Counted from the stretch's first letter, positions 18,498 through 27,724 are shown. The stretch is 64,000 nucleotides of DNA from Scytonema hofmannii PCC 7110 (GCF_000346485.2 NZ_KQ976354.1:989031-1053030), one strand, 5' to 3'. Numbers and translations: made by a program. Notes: generated from the letters alone by a model not told the origin.

Positions 18498-19019
18498 TTA
18501 CGAGTGATTTAGGATTCTTAGATCTGTCATTTCTAAGTTTTGACAGCGATCGCGAACATCAGCTACTTTCTTAGCTGGTACTCCCACGACAATGGCATAG
18601 TCAGGAACATCACAAGTAACGACAGCCCCAGCCCCAACGATTGCCTTTTCACCAATTGTCAGCCCTGGAAGAATCGTAGCATTACTTCCGATAGAAGCAC
18701 CGTGCTTGACTTTTGTCTTGATTACACACCAGTCATCAGCTGTTTTTAAAGTGCCATCTTCATTAGTAGCGCGGGGGTAAAGGTCGTTAGTAAACATAAC
18801 CCCATGACCAATGAAGACCTCATCTTCAAGAATGACGCCTTCACACAAGAAACTGTGGGATGAAATTTTACACCGACTTCCGACTTCAACATCTTTCTGG
18901 ATTTCCACAAAAGCTCCAATTTTAGTGTCATTGCCGATTGTACAGCCATAGAGGTTAACTAAATTAGAGTGGAAAACTTTAACATTTCTACCCAACTTTA
19001 CATCATTGTTTACTGCCAT
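18498..19019 (-). CDS. Left-handed beta-helix acetyltransferase (WbpD/WlbB-like)
   Basis: 173 residues. Hexapeptide repeats run from about residue 8 to 150 (VKLGRNVKVFHS, CTIGNDTKIGAF, TKVKHGASIGSNATILPG, IVGAGAVVTCDVPDYAIVVG), ending in the VPAKKVADV tail found in sugar O/N-acetyltransferases. The closest functional match by pattern is WbpD/WlbB, which acetylates the 3-amino group of UDP-GlcNAc(3N)A. It acts as a trimer in the cytoplasm. It overlaps the ABC ATPase gene by 10 nt. Together with the Gfo/Idh and DegT genes upstream it completes a WbpB-E-D-like set. Confidence 0.82.
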   Translation of the reverse strand: MAVNNDVKLGRNVKVFHSNLVNLYGCTIGNDTKIGAFVEIQKDVEVGSRCKISSHSFLCEGVILEDEVFIGHGVMFTNDLYPRATNEDGTLKTADDWCVIKTKVKHGASIGSNATILPGLTIGEKAIVGAGAVVTCDVPDYAIVVGVPAKKVADVRDRCQNLEMTDLRILNHS

Positions 19020-20329
19020 TCATTCACCTTTTCATGACTAGATGTGATGGATTTGTGCGTTGTCCAAACAGAATCTTCCAAATAAAGACACTCATCAGAT
19101 TGCCATTGATACTCTTGCCGCTCAATATTATGCATGCTGACTTCAAACGGGCAAATTTCTCTGAGGTTCTCAAGCAAAGTGTCGCTACGGCGTTCTGAAA
19201 ACCATGTTGTTAAGGTATATGAACCCATGTAGAGCCGGAATTTCGGTATTTCACATCTTATAACAAATGTTCCAGGCTCTCTACGAAAGGGCGCATCGGG
19301 TTCACAAAACCAAAAAATACAAATAGGTTGTTGAAAAGCACTGATGACTTGGAAGGAGAACCACAGACTCTCATGAGGATGAGTTACGTGTAAAGCAAAC
19401 TCAAAGATAATTGGTTTTCCCCAACAATGAAAACCATCTCCTTCAGAGGTATGTACTCTCGCCCAACCCACATGATTACCCGTTTTTGTCAACGGAGCTT
19501 CGTAGTAAGCTGGTTGTTCATCAACAAGTTTTTGACCTGCGAGATATAATCTTACAGCTTGTTCGGTATTCCCATCGTACTGAACTTGTCCTTTAGAAAG
19601 GAGTATACATCGCTTGGTCAATTGGGCAATAGCCTGCATACTATGGCTGACAAACAAGACTGTCCGTCCTTCTTTTATGGCGACATCTTCCATTTTCCCA
19701 AGGCACTTCTTTTGAAATGCTGAATCTCCCACCGCCAGAACTTCATCCACAATTAAAATTTCTGGTTCTAAATGGGCTGCAACGGAAAAAGCAAGGCGCA
19801 CATACATTCCAGAGGAATAACGTTTTACTGGAGTGTCTAAGAACTTTTCTACCTCGGCAAAAGCAACAATTTCATCAAATTTCTTCTTGATTTCGGATTT
19901 GCTCATACCTAAGACAGAACCATTGAGGTATATGTTCTCTCGTCCGGTCAGTTCTGGGTGAAAGCCGGTTCCTACTTCTAATAAACTGGCGACTCGTCCT
20001 TGAATAGTGATGGTTCCTTTGGTTGGTTCGGTAATTCGGCTTAGGACTTTTAGCAGTGTTGATTTTCCTGCTCCATTGCGTCCAATCACACCGATGGCTT
20101 CACCTTGCGAAATTTCAAAACCAACATCCTTCAATGCCCAAAACTCTTCACGAAATGAATTAAGTACTTTCTTACCAGAAGGTTTGAGAAAGCTTTTAGC
20201 GAGAGTTTTCGCTCCTGTGGCGATCGCATCCCGGAGAGATTTGTAACGATAGCGACTAGAATGTTCTTCTTGGTGATTGAGGATGTACTTTTTACCTAAA
20301 TTTTCTACACTAATGACTGAATCAGACAT
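19010..20329 (-). CDS. wzt: ABC transporter ATPase for polysaccharide export (Wzt-like)
   Basis: 439 residues, longer than a simple ATPase because of a C-terminal domain of about 180 residues. Walker A is GRNGAGKS at residues 83-90, the signature is YSSGMYVRLAFS, and Walker B is EILIVDEVLAVGD. FREEFWALKDV before Walker A is typical of the O-antigen/teichoic-acid export branch. In Wzt the C-terminal beta domain binds the non-reducing end of the finished chain; here it has GDGFHCWGKPIIFEFALHV. The protein drives export through the Wzm-like permease encoded 15 nt upstream. Confidence 0.88.
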   Translation of the reverse strand: MSDSVISVENLGKKYILNHQEEHSSRYRYKSLRDAIATGAKTLAKSFLKPSGKKVLNSFREEFWALKDVGFEISQGEAIGVIGRNGAGKSTLLKVLSRITEPTKGTITIQGRVASLLEVGTGFHPELTGRENIYLNGSVLGMSKSEIKKKFDEIVAFAEVEKFLDTPVKRYSSGMYVRLAFSVAAHLEPEILIVDEVLAVGDSAFQKKCLGKMEDVAIKEGRTVLFVSHSMQAIAQLTKRCILLSKGQVQYDGNTEQAVRLYLAGQKLVDEQPAYYEAPLTKTGNHVGWARVHTSEGDGFHCWGKPIIFEFALHVTHPHESLWFSFQVISAFQQPICIFWFCEPDAPFRREPGTFVIRCEIPKFRLYMGSYTLTTWFSERRSDTLLENLREICPFEVSMHNIERQEYQWQSDECLYLEDSVWTTHKSITSSHEKVNEWQ

Positions 20330-20344
20330 CTGCTTTATTTCTCC

Positions 20345-21187
20345 TTAAATGACATCAGCAAACGTCCGTTCCATTTTACGGAAGTACCAAATGCCAGTAA
20401 CTAGTAGAAGGGCTACTAACCCCACAGATAGGGTGAATCCGGGCAAATACAGTTTCGACTCTCCACCTAAAATTGCCCAACGAAAGCCATCAATCACGCT
20501 GACCATTGGATTTAAAGAATACAGCAATCGCCACTTTTCTGGAACAATGCTGCTACTAAAACCTACAGGCGATATGTATAGCCCAAACTGGACAATAAAC
20601 GGTACAATGTAGCGAAAATCTCGGTACTCAACATTCAGGGCTGCTAACCACAGTCCCGCGCCTATAGCTGCAGCAAATGCGATCGAGGTAAACAACGGCA
20701 ACGTTAAAATTCGCCAATCTGGTACAAAATTGTACCATGCCATTAACCCAAGCAAAATCATGCCAGAAACCATAAAGTCTACAAAACTGACTATGACTGC
20801 ACTGACAGGCACAATCAGACGCGGAAAATAGATTTTTGAGACAAGATTGGCATTAGCAATCAAGCTATTGCTACATTCACTAAGTGAATTGGCAAAAAAT
20901 TGCCAAGGCAACATAGCAGCAAACACCAGAATGGGATATGGTACACCTTGAGAAGGTAGCTTTGCTAAACTACCAAACACTACAGTGAACACGACCATCG
21001 TTAAAAATGGTCGGATAAGTGCCCAAGCAAGACCAATTGCAGTTTGTTTGTAGCGCACCAAAATATCACGCCAAGCCAGAAAATAAAAAAGTTCTTGATA
21101 GCGCCATAAATCTTGCCAATACTGGCGTTCGGTGTGTCCCGCCTCAATAACTAGTTTTTGTTTAGAAGCAATCTCTTGATTCCGCAT
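20345..21187 (-). CDS. wzm: ABC-2-type polysaccharide export permease (Wzm-like)
   Basis: 280 residues with six hydrophobic segments. The ABC-2 family pattern is visible: YQELFYFLAWRDILVRYKQT at the N-terminus, LLLGLMAWYN-like membrane segments, and AALNVEYRDFRYIVPF in the second half before YISPVGFSSS. It would form the inner-membrane channel for a lipid-linked polysaccharide, powered by the adjacent ATPase. ATG start at 21187, followed 15 nt downstream by the ATPase gene. Confidence 0.88.
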   Translation of the reverse strand: MRNQEIASKQKLVIEAGHTERQYWQDLWRYQELFYFLAWRDILVRYKQTAIGLAWALIRPFLTMVVFTVVFGSLAKLPSQGVPYPILVFAAMLPWQFFANSLSECSNSLIANANLVSKIYFPRLIVPVSAVIVSFVDFMVSGMILLGLMAWYNFVPDWRILTLPLFTSIAFAAAIGAGLWLAALNVEYRDFRYIVPFIVQFGLYISPVGFSSSIVPEKWRLLYSLNPMVSVIDGFRWAILGGESKLYLPGFTLSVGLVALLLVTGIWYFRKMERTFADVI

Positions 21188-21209
21188 AAATTATTGCTGC
21201 CTTAATTGC

Positions 21210-21638
21210 TTAATCCATAAATTTATAATCATTGATGTTTTTATAGGTGAGAAAACGCGCTTGCCTGCGAGTAAACTCTCCCACAGAAGGGTTCCCTTCT
21301 GGGGAAATCACCCCTGTTGCTTGCTGCCAAAGTTCTGATGGTGCCACTGAAATTTCATAAGTGCGGTTATCACGCTTGCGGACGTGATACCATTTTGTTT
21401 CCTCACATTCTTGGCACCAAAAAGCCTCTATCCACTCTCCATCTAGAGGGACTGCTGTCTGACTTGCTACTAACAGCATTGCATTGCGTCGGCTTATGCC
21501 CCTCGCTTCTAATTGACTCGAGCGATCTGCATATAACTGATGTTTAGAACTCATACTGTCGAGATAACAACTATGGATTGGACAGTAAATAGCTCGTCTT
21601 TTTGAACGTTTTCGATTTCGATCGCACCTTCTCTGCAA
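21210..21638 (-). CDS. Conserved-looking Cys-rich hypothetical protein
   Basis: 142 residues from a TTG start at 21638, which has a strong Shine-Dalgarno (GGGAGG, 5 nt spacing). The open frame could extend to a TTG at 21656, without a better site. The protein is basic, with two CxxC-like clusters: YCPIHSCYLDS near residue 20 and FWCQECEETKWYHV near residue 90, possibly a zinc-binding pair. No domain name can be given. It lies 22 nt upstream of the export permease and may be co-transcribed. The frame continues open upstream into the repeated 35-bp element at 21674-21710. Confidence 0.6.
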   Translation of the reverse strand: MQRRCDRNRKRSKRRAIYCPIHSCYLDSMSSKHQLYADRSSQLEARGISRRNAMLLVASQTAVPLDGEWIEAFWCQECEETKWYHVRKRDNRTYEISVAPSELWQQATGVISPEGNPSVGEFTRRQARFLTYKNINDYKFMD

Positions 21639-21656
21639 TTTGACCTCCCACGGCAA

Positions 21657-22071
21657 TAAAAAAAGGAAGGTTACATTGGATAGACTGAGATCAAAACGAC
21701 CATCAAAGCCCAGCGCCCAAATTTACTAAAGATTATTAAATTTCCAACAATTAAGCAATTGTTTTAGTTTTTGTTTAATTGTAGATTATCTCAAAATTCT
21801 TACTTATGTTTTTCTTGGTTTTGCTGTGTTTTTTTTGCTCTCTTTGTTTTTTAATGCTTTTCTAAGATTATTATACGAAACCTCACTAAATATACTTAAG
21901 TATATTGTTTAATTACTATAAATTTTTCGTTGTAAAAATAATAAGAAATTATGAAGATTATATAAATTAATGCTAGCAAGGTTGTTTATTACTTTTAACT
22001 TATGGTTTGCGAGAAACAAGATCCCCGACTTCTCAAAGAAGTCGGGGATCTAAACACAGTCGATATTGCCT
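21657..22071. other. Gene-free interval with 35-bp element and palindrome
   Basis: AT-rich stretch without a gene. 21674-21710 holds the first copy of a repeated 35-bp element (second copy at 23886-23921). 22020-22050 is a 31-bp palindrome (arms GATCCCCGACTTCT) just downstream of the glycosyltransferase stop; it could act as a terminator-like hairpin. Confidence 0.7.
22020..22050. repeat. 31-bp palindrome, GATCCCCGACTTC family
   Basis: Arms of 14 bp with a 3-nt loop. Other family members are at 23499-23529, 42666-42694, 45277-45309 and 58028-58060. All are intergenic. Confidence 0.9.
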
Positions 22072-23385
22072 TTAAAGCACAACTTTCTCCAAAACCTTCA
22101 AGTACTGCTGAGAGATAATTTGAGGGGTAAAATGGGATTGCATATACTTACGACCTGCCATCCCCATATGCTTTGCAAGCTGACGATCGTTACTTAGCAA
22201 GCGAATAAACTGAGCTAAGCCTTGACTATCTCCATTTTCAAAAACACCACCGCAGTTAGCGTCTGTAATCATTTGCCACAAATAAGAATATTGAGAACAA
22301 ACCACTGCCATTGGTCGTCCAGTTGCCAAAGCTGGATACAGTTTGCTAGGAGCAACTAGGCTTTCCATACCCGCGTCTACACTAACCAAAGACACATCAC
22401 AAGCTGTCAGAGAATAAGGGAGCACTTCTTTGTCTTGATAGGGTAAAAACACCATATTATCTAGCTTGAGTTGATGTGACTCTCTACGCAAATCCTCACC
22501 TTTTGCGCCACCACCAATGAATACAAACTGAATAGGCTCATCTTTTAAAAGTTTTGCCGCTCCTAAAATAGTTTCCATGTCATGGCAGCGACCCATATTT
22601 CCTGAGTAGAGAACAGTGAACTTTTCGACTAGCTTATGCTTCCAGGCAAACCAGTTTTGCTGCTTAGGTATAGGCACAATCAAGTCGGGGTCACCCCAAC
22701 TGTGAATTACGAAAATTTTATCTGCTACCTGTGGGCAATGAGATATTATTCGTACTTTCATCGCAGGGCTTAAAACTATGATTGCCTTAGCTTTTAGCCA
22801 AATCTTTTTGTTAATAGCTCGCCAAAGACCGATTAGCCAATGATCTTTAGATATTACACCTAAAGAAATCGCAATATCTGGATACAGGTCATAGAGGATA
22901 CAAACATAAGGAAGTTGAAAGATGGTATCTGCTAAATATCCGAGAATAGTCAAAAATGGAGGTGCTGTAGTCAGCAACAAAACATTACAACGTCGGCTTG
23001 TTTTAAACAGATGGAGTATTGCTCGCAAGGTGAATAAGACTCCACTAATCGCTTTACCGCGAATTCTCCCCAACCAAAGCTGAGCAGAACGCGATCGCTG
23101 AATTAAGATTCGTCCAAATTGTTCAACTGTTGGGGCAGAAGAGGTCTTAAAAGCATATCCGGGTTGACTTGTAAAAACCTCAACCTCTACACCCTGCTGC
23201 CCTAAGTTTTTAACGAGTTCCTCAATTAACTGTCCGGTAGGAGCGTAGTCGGGTGGAAAGAACTGGGTAATGACAGATAATCTGATGCTCTGTTTAGCCT
23301 TAATAGACTCTTGAGATTTACTCCCTCCTATATAAGTAGAGCTAGACTGCAACAATTTTTCATTAATCCGGTGTCTGGGTGTCAT
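22072..23385 (-). CDS. Glycosyltransferase family 4 (WbuB-like)
   Basis: 437 residues. The N-terminal ~32 residues are a poorly conserved extension; the GT-B fold starts with LSVITQFFPPDYAPTGQLIE, the hallmark opening of the WbuB/RfaB-type subgroup. The donor domain has FTVLYSGNMGRCHDMETILG and the C-terminal region MESLVAPSKLYPALATGRPM. It could transfer a sugar in the same glycan as the cluster, though it stands apart from the main operon by more than 400 nt. ATG start. It lies just downstream of the 1.8-kb repeat-rich region. Confidence 0.85.
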   Translation of the reverse strand: MTPRHRINEKLLQSSSTYIGGSKSQESIKAKQSIRLSVITQFFPPDYAPTGQLIEELVKNLGQQGVEVEVFTSQPGYAFKTSSAPTVEQFGRILIQRSRSAQLWLGRIRGKAISGVLFTLRAILHLFKTSRRCNVLLLTTAPPFLTILGYLADTIFQLPYVCILYDLYPDIAISLGVISKDHWLIGLWRAINKKIWLKAKAIIVLSPAMKVRIISHCPQVADKIFVIHSWGDPDLIVPIPKQQNWFAWKHKLVEKFTVLYSGNMGRCHDMETILGAAKLLKDEPIQFVFIGGGAKGEDLRRESHQLKLDNMVFLPYQDKEVLPYSLTACDVSLVSVDAGMESLVAPSKLYPALATGRPMAVVCSQYSYLWQMITDANCGGVFENGDSQGLAQFIRLLSNDRQLAKHMGMAGRKYMQSHFTPQIISQQYLKVLEKVVL

Positions 23386-23498
23386 CGAATCCGTCCTTAA
23401 GAAAGTTTTTAATCATGAAGCTACAAACCTCAAGATATCAATTAGTAAAAATCCAGCTAGTGGGCTGTCTCATAAGTTCTGGTGGATAAGTTTGCTTA

Positions 23499-23529
23499 GA
23501 TCCCCGACTTCTTGAAGAAGTCGGGGATC
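23499..23529. repeat. 31-bp palindrome, GATCCCCGACTTC family
   Basis: 15-bp perfect arms around a single G. Confidence 0.92.
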
Positions 23530-23560
23530 TTAATCCCCTCAAAATTAATGTGGTGGACTA

Positions 23561-23686
23561 CTAGAGCGCCAGTAAAGTCGTCAAGATGGAGGCAAAAAAC
23601 CCGGTTTCTTCGCCTGCAAAGCTTGATATCTCGTTGACTCAACTTAAAGAAACTGGGTTTTTGGTATTACTGTACTGACGCTCTAG
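23561..23686. repeat. MITE-like inverted-repeat element
   Basis: 126 bp ending in 14-bp inverted repeats CTAGAGCGCCAGTA and TACTGACGCTCTAG (13 of 14 match). Inside is a second stem, AAACCCGGTTTCTT paired with AAGAAACTGGGTTT. There is no coding capacity. Confidence 0.65.
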
Positions 23687-24840
23687 GCTAGATTTTATAC
23701 AAAAAAACCTATTTACACGAACTAAATTAGTGAAATAGGTTTAGATAACTTAGTTGACAATACCTTGTAGCATCAAGAAACATGATGTAGTATACTAAGT
23801 CAAGCCTATTTGGCGTTGCATAGATACACTTTCTCCGGCAATCGGTTCTCTTGATTGTTCTATACCACAAACAAAGAGAGATCCGTTGGACAGACTGAGA
23901 TCGAAACGACCCTCAAAGCCTAAATCCTAAAATTAACAAAAAACTATTCAATTTAAAGGCATAAAACTTACTCTGCTTGTAATACTAGTGATTGGACAAT
24001 TCTTGCCAAAATCTCTTCGTCACAAAACCTAGTATTCAGCTCATAGATTTAACTTTTTCCCAGCCACCTAACTCCCTTTAAGTATTACACCTAGATTAGA
24101 GTTCTTAATCCTCATTACAACATATACAACATTTTTTTATTTATAGATAGATAAGTTATGTTATTTTTGTTGAAATATCTCTGAGCTAGAAAAATTTAAA
24201 AAACTGAAGTTATTCTAAGCCTTTACATGTGTAAGTAAGCTTCTGTAAAAAGCTCCTACACGAAGTCTTTTTTTACCAAAATAACTTAAGTGTGCTTACG
24301 CTACCTCATACATGACGAAGTTTTAGATAACTATACTTTATATTTAGTATTTTGTTTCATTTTATTATCCTGTACCATACACAGAGCATACCACAGTTTA
24401 ACTTTAGGTAGATATATAGTTATGCATAAAAATAAATTATGTGAATTTACTTAATAGAACCCTCAAAAAATTTTCATATACTGAAAGTAAAATACGATTT
24501 TATCAGTAAAATTACTTATACTATTTGTTGTATAATAAATACAAAAAACTCCATATTTTGATACTTTAAGCTTTAAGAAAGGGATATAGGATATTTAAAG
24601 AGGTATTATTTAAGTCTACATAGTCATGTCAAAATTTATATTAGAATTGCTTATATTAAACTTTTTTTTACATGACTTAACTATACGAAAAAGCTGTAAC
24701 CTTTTTATCAACCCTAGTGTAAAAAATCTAATTTAAACTTTTATTAGCTTGATACTGGCATAATAATGAGCAGTCAATTTTGTGTAGACAGACATAACAG
24801 AGCTTTGCTGCAGAGGGAAATCGGGTTTTTACCTCAGTAA

Positions 24841-24924
24841 CCAGTGACCAGTAACCAGTGACCAGTGACCAGTGACCAGTGACCAGTGACCAGTGACCAG
24901 TGACCAGTGACCAGTGACCAGTGA
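24841..24924. repeat. Tandem heptamer array (CCAGTGA)12
   Basis: Twelve 7-bp units, perfect except unit 2 (CCAGTAA). The same heptamer recurs at 52856-52917 and, inverted, at 53861-53883. It is a short tandemly repeated repeat of the kind common in heterocystous cyanobacteria. Confidence 0.95.
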
Positions 24925-25171
24925 CTGTTCTGATTAGTTAACTTTAATTGTGCGAACATAAAGTTTTACCGAAATCAGAGTATTTATCTAGAACCATATA
25001 GCCTAATCTGATATGATTAAATTCTTGCCCTTGGTCGCTTCAAAGCAGCCACACTCTGTGAACATCTGATAAACCCACAGTAAATCCTACTTAGTTGCCA
25101 TTTCAACGACCATTTCCTGTGCTTTACAAATCCTGCTTTTATTTTTTTATTATTGCTTTCATTAATAAATC

Positions 25172-27337
25172 ATGGAGAATCATTCTTCTCAATCCCTAAG
25201 TTCTGAGCAGAATAAGAACTCAGTCGCAATAGTCCCTTACACTCAAGCTCCTCCGTGGTCTGAAGCACAAGGAGATGATTGGAATCTACATGAATTTTTG
25301 GGTATTATACGGCGACGAGGGCTAGTTATTGCAGCCATAACCATGGTTGTGATGGGTGCTGTTGTCTATTCAACTTTGAAACAGAAACCAGTCTATGAAG
25401 GCAATTTTCGGCTGTTAGTAGAGCCTCTCAATCAAGAGAGCACATTGCTAGGTCTTACCTCTAGCAAACAAAACTCTAACTCAAGCCAGCCCAATCTCGA
25501 TTACGAGAGCCAAATACAAGTTCTTAAAAGTCCTGGGCTGATAACAGGCATTGCGAAGCTCTTAGAGCGATCGGAGCCAAACATTAACTATAGTTCTCTT
25601 GTAAATTCTCTGACTATTACTCGCTTAGGTGAAACCAAGATTATAGAAGTGCGCTATCAAAGTAACGATCCTAAACAGATCAAAGTGGTGCTAGATCGGG
25701 TTGCTCAAACTTACTTAAAGTACAGTCTTGAAGAAAGGCAAACAAGCTTGCGTCAAGGACTTCAGTTTGTGGAAAAACAACTGAAGTCTATGCAGATGCG
25801 AGTCGATCAGTTGCAAAAAGAACAGCAAATTTTTCGACAAAAGTATAAGTTAACCGATCCAGATGTTCAGGGAGCACAAATAAGCGATCGAGCTAATTCT
25901 CTGGCACAACAAAGATTAACCGTGGATCAGCAGTTAGCAACATCCCGTGCTAAATTAACCAGTCTACAGAAACAAACTGGAGAGTTAGCGGCGCTAAATG
26001 GAGCAACAGTGTATCAGCAGCTTATGAGTCAGGTGCGTCAATTAGACACTCAGATAGCTACTGAATTAACTCGGTTTCAAGAGGATAGCCCACCCGTTCA
26101 AGCATTGAAAGAAAAACGCGAAAAACTGTTGCCCTTACTCAGCCAAGAAGCAGGACGTTTTTTAAATGTAGAAATGGCTAAGCTAACCACTGAAGTACAG
26201 ACGTTAGAGGTGCAAAGCCAAGAGCTGGCAAAAGCGGAACAGAAACTCGAACAACAACGCAAGCAGTTACCAGTATTGGCACGAAAGTACACTGAATCAC
26301 AACGAAAATTACAGGTTGCAACTGAAAGTTTGAACCGTTTTCTCAGTACCCGCGAATCTCTCCAAATTCAGGTAGCTCAGACAGAACTTCCTTGGCAATT
26401 AATTCAAGCACCTATTCAACCAACAGCACCTGTATCTCCTGACATCCGTCGTAGTTTGATATCGGGATTTGTCCTCAGTTTGATTTTGGGTATCAGTGCT
26501 GCACTACTTATAGAGAAAATGGACAATACCTACCATAGTCTTGATGCCCTCAAGAAAAAAGTTAAAGAACCGATATTGGGAGCTCTACCCTTTGAAAAAC
26601 AAGTTCAAAATATTCCAGTTGGTACCTCTAAGCCAAAAATTTCCATCAAGGTAGTACCAGATTCTTTTTCTAAACACATTTATCCATTAACTGCAACGAC
26701 TGAACAGAGATCTAACAAGTATTCCACAAAATTTTTGGAAGCTTTGCGTGTACTATATACAAATATTCAACTGCTGAGTTTCGATCGCCCTATCCGTTCC
26801 CTAGTAGTGAGCTCGGCAATGCTAGAAGACGGCAAGTCTACGGTGGCATTCCATTTAGCTCAGACAGCAGCAGCTATGGGTCACAGAGTATTACTTGTAG
26901 ACGCCGATATGCGCCGACCCGTGATTCACAGCCTATCAGATTTAAATAACCAATGGGGATTAAGTAACTTAGTTTCGACAAATTTACCAGTGGTAGAAGT
27001 CATCCGGCAACCATCATGTGTCAGTCAACTATCTGTACTGACTGCTGGACCCGTACCACCTGACCCGACAAAATTGCTTTCCTCTGAAAAGATGAAGCGA
27101 TTGATAGAAAGTTTTCATAGCAGCTTTGATTTAGTGATTTATGATGCTCCTCCTTTGGTTGGACTAGCGGATGCTAGCTTACTAGCACCTCACACAGATG
27201 GTATTTTGCTGGTAGCAAGACTACACAAAACAAACTGTTTAGTATTGAAACAAGCTTTGGATAATTTAAAACGATCTCGCATGACCGTCTTAGGGATTGT
27301 TGCTAACGGTCAAACAACTGGTAGTCTACTATATTGA
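25172..27337 (+). CDS. Wzz-BY-kinase fusion (polysaccharide co-polymerase with tyrosine autokinase)
   Basis: 721 residues. A Wzz domain with a first membrane helix sits at about 40-60, then a long periplasmic coiled coil (about 190-390), a second helix at about 425-447 (SGFVLSLILGISAALLI), and a cytoplasmic P-loop kinase at about 520-721. Kinase motifs are Walker A SSAMLEDGKST, Walker A' LLVDADMRRP and Walker B LVIYDAPPL. Such proteins set chain length or gate export by cycles of tyrosine phosphorylation. The usual C-terminal tyrosine cluster is absent: only the last residue is a tyrosine (GSLLY). It is divergent from the polysaccharide cluster. Confidence 0.88.
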   Translation: MENHSSQSLSSEQNKNSVAIVPYTQAPPWSEAQGDDWNLHEFLGIIRRRGLVIAAITMVVMGAVVYSTLKQKPVYEGNFRLLVEPLNQESTLLGLTSSKQNSNSSQPNLDYESQIQVLKSPGLITGIAKLLERSEPNINYSSLVNSLTITRLGETKIIEVRYQSNDPKQIKVVLDRVAQTYLKYSLEERQTSLRQGLQFVEKQLKSMQMRVDQLQKEQQIFRQKYKLTDPDVQGAQISDRANSLAQQRLTVDQQLATSRAKLTSLQKQTGELAALNGATVYQQLMSQVRQLDTQIATELTRFQEDSPPVQALKEKREKLLPLLSQEAGRFLNVEMAKLTTEVQTLEVQSQELAKAEQKLEQQRKQLPVLARKYTESQRKLQVATESLNRFLSTRESLQIQVAQTELPWQLIQAPIQPTAPVSPDIRRSLISGFVLSLILGISAALLIEKMDNTYHSLDALKKKVKEPILGALPFEKQVQNIPVGTSKPKISIKVVPDSFSKHIYPLTATTEQRSNKYSTKFLEALRVLYTNIQLLSFDRPIRSLVVSSAMLEDGKSTVAFHLAQTAAAMGHRVLLVDADMRRPVIHSLSDLNNQWGLSNLVSTNLPVVEVIRQPSCVSQLSVLTAGPVPPDPTKLLSSEKMKRLIESFHSSFDLVIYDAPPLVGLADASLLAPHTDGILLVARLHKTNCLVLKQALDNLKRSRMTVLGIVANGQTTGSLLY

Positions 27338-27724
27338 TTTTGATGGGTTAAGTTGGTGTAGTGGTGTAGAACCGGTTAAAGGATACAAGCAGGTATATGA
27401 GGCAAACGCATCAACTTACTGCAATTATTGAGCGTGAAGGAGATGATTATGTCGCACTTTGCCCAGAACTCGATATTGCCAAGGTCATACGATTGAGGAA
27501 GCACGAAATAATTTGGTTGAAGCATTAGAACTATTCTTTGAGGCTGCAGATCCATCTGAAATTCAGCAACGCCAGCTATTTTACTTGATGTCGTCGCAAA
27601 GATAGCGATCGCTCTTGTATACGTTTGAACAATATTGAAGTGACAGTTCCCCTACGTTGTTTTACGCAGGGGGTAATTGGAACTGAGCCAATGCGAGTGA
27701 AGACTTTTGCGGCTCAAACCAGCA
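27338..27724. other. Interval between BY-kinase and patB
   Basis: Holds the hicB remnant (27397-27605) and a hairpin at 27643-27685 (arms starting CAGTTCC), which could end transcription of the convergent genes. No intact gene. Confidence 0.65.
27397..27605 (+). pseudogene. hicB-like antitoxin remnant, frameshifted
   Basis: Starting at the ATG, the frame reads MRQTHQLTAIIEREGDDYVA followed by LCPELDIA, the HicB N-terminus. After codon 28 the frame is lost; a shift restores IEEARNNLVEALELFFEAAD, the second half of the HicB fold. The join (LDIA to GHTIEEA) is consistent with loss of about four bases. No hicA gene for a toxin is visible beside it. It looks like a decaying toxin-antitoxin fragment. 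Confidence 0.7.

Larger units (their letters stand above)
23386..25171. other. 1.8-kb gene-free, repeat-rich region
   Basis: No convincing coding region on either strand. It contains a GATCCCCGACTTC palindrome (23499-23529), a MITE-like hairpin (23561-23686), the second copy of the 35-bp element (23886-23921), very AT-rich DNA from about 24100 to 24720, and a 12-unit CCAGTGA array (24841-24924). It separates the minus-strand polysaccharide cluster from the plus-strand Wzz/kinase gene, so the promoters of both should lie here. Confidence 0.75.

Noticed and set aside
24000-24720. Possible short coding regions in AT-rich DNA before the Wzz/BY-kinase gene
   Set aside because: Only short frames with frequent stops and no recognisable protein pattern; composition is typical of intergenic AT-rich DNA.
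24841-24924. CRISPR array
   Set aside because: Units are contiguous 7-mers without spacers; no cas genes in the window. The same applies to the other heptamer arrays.
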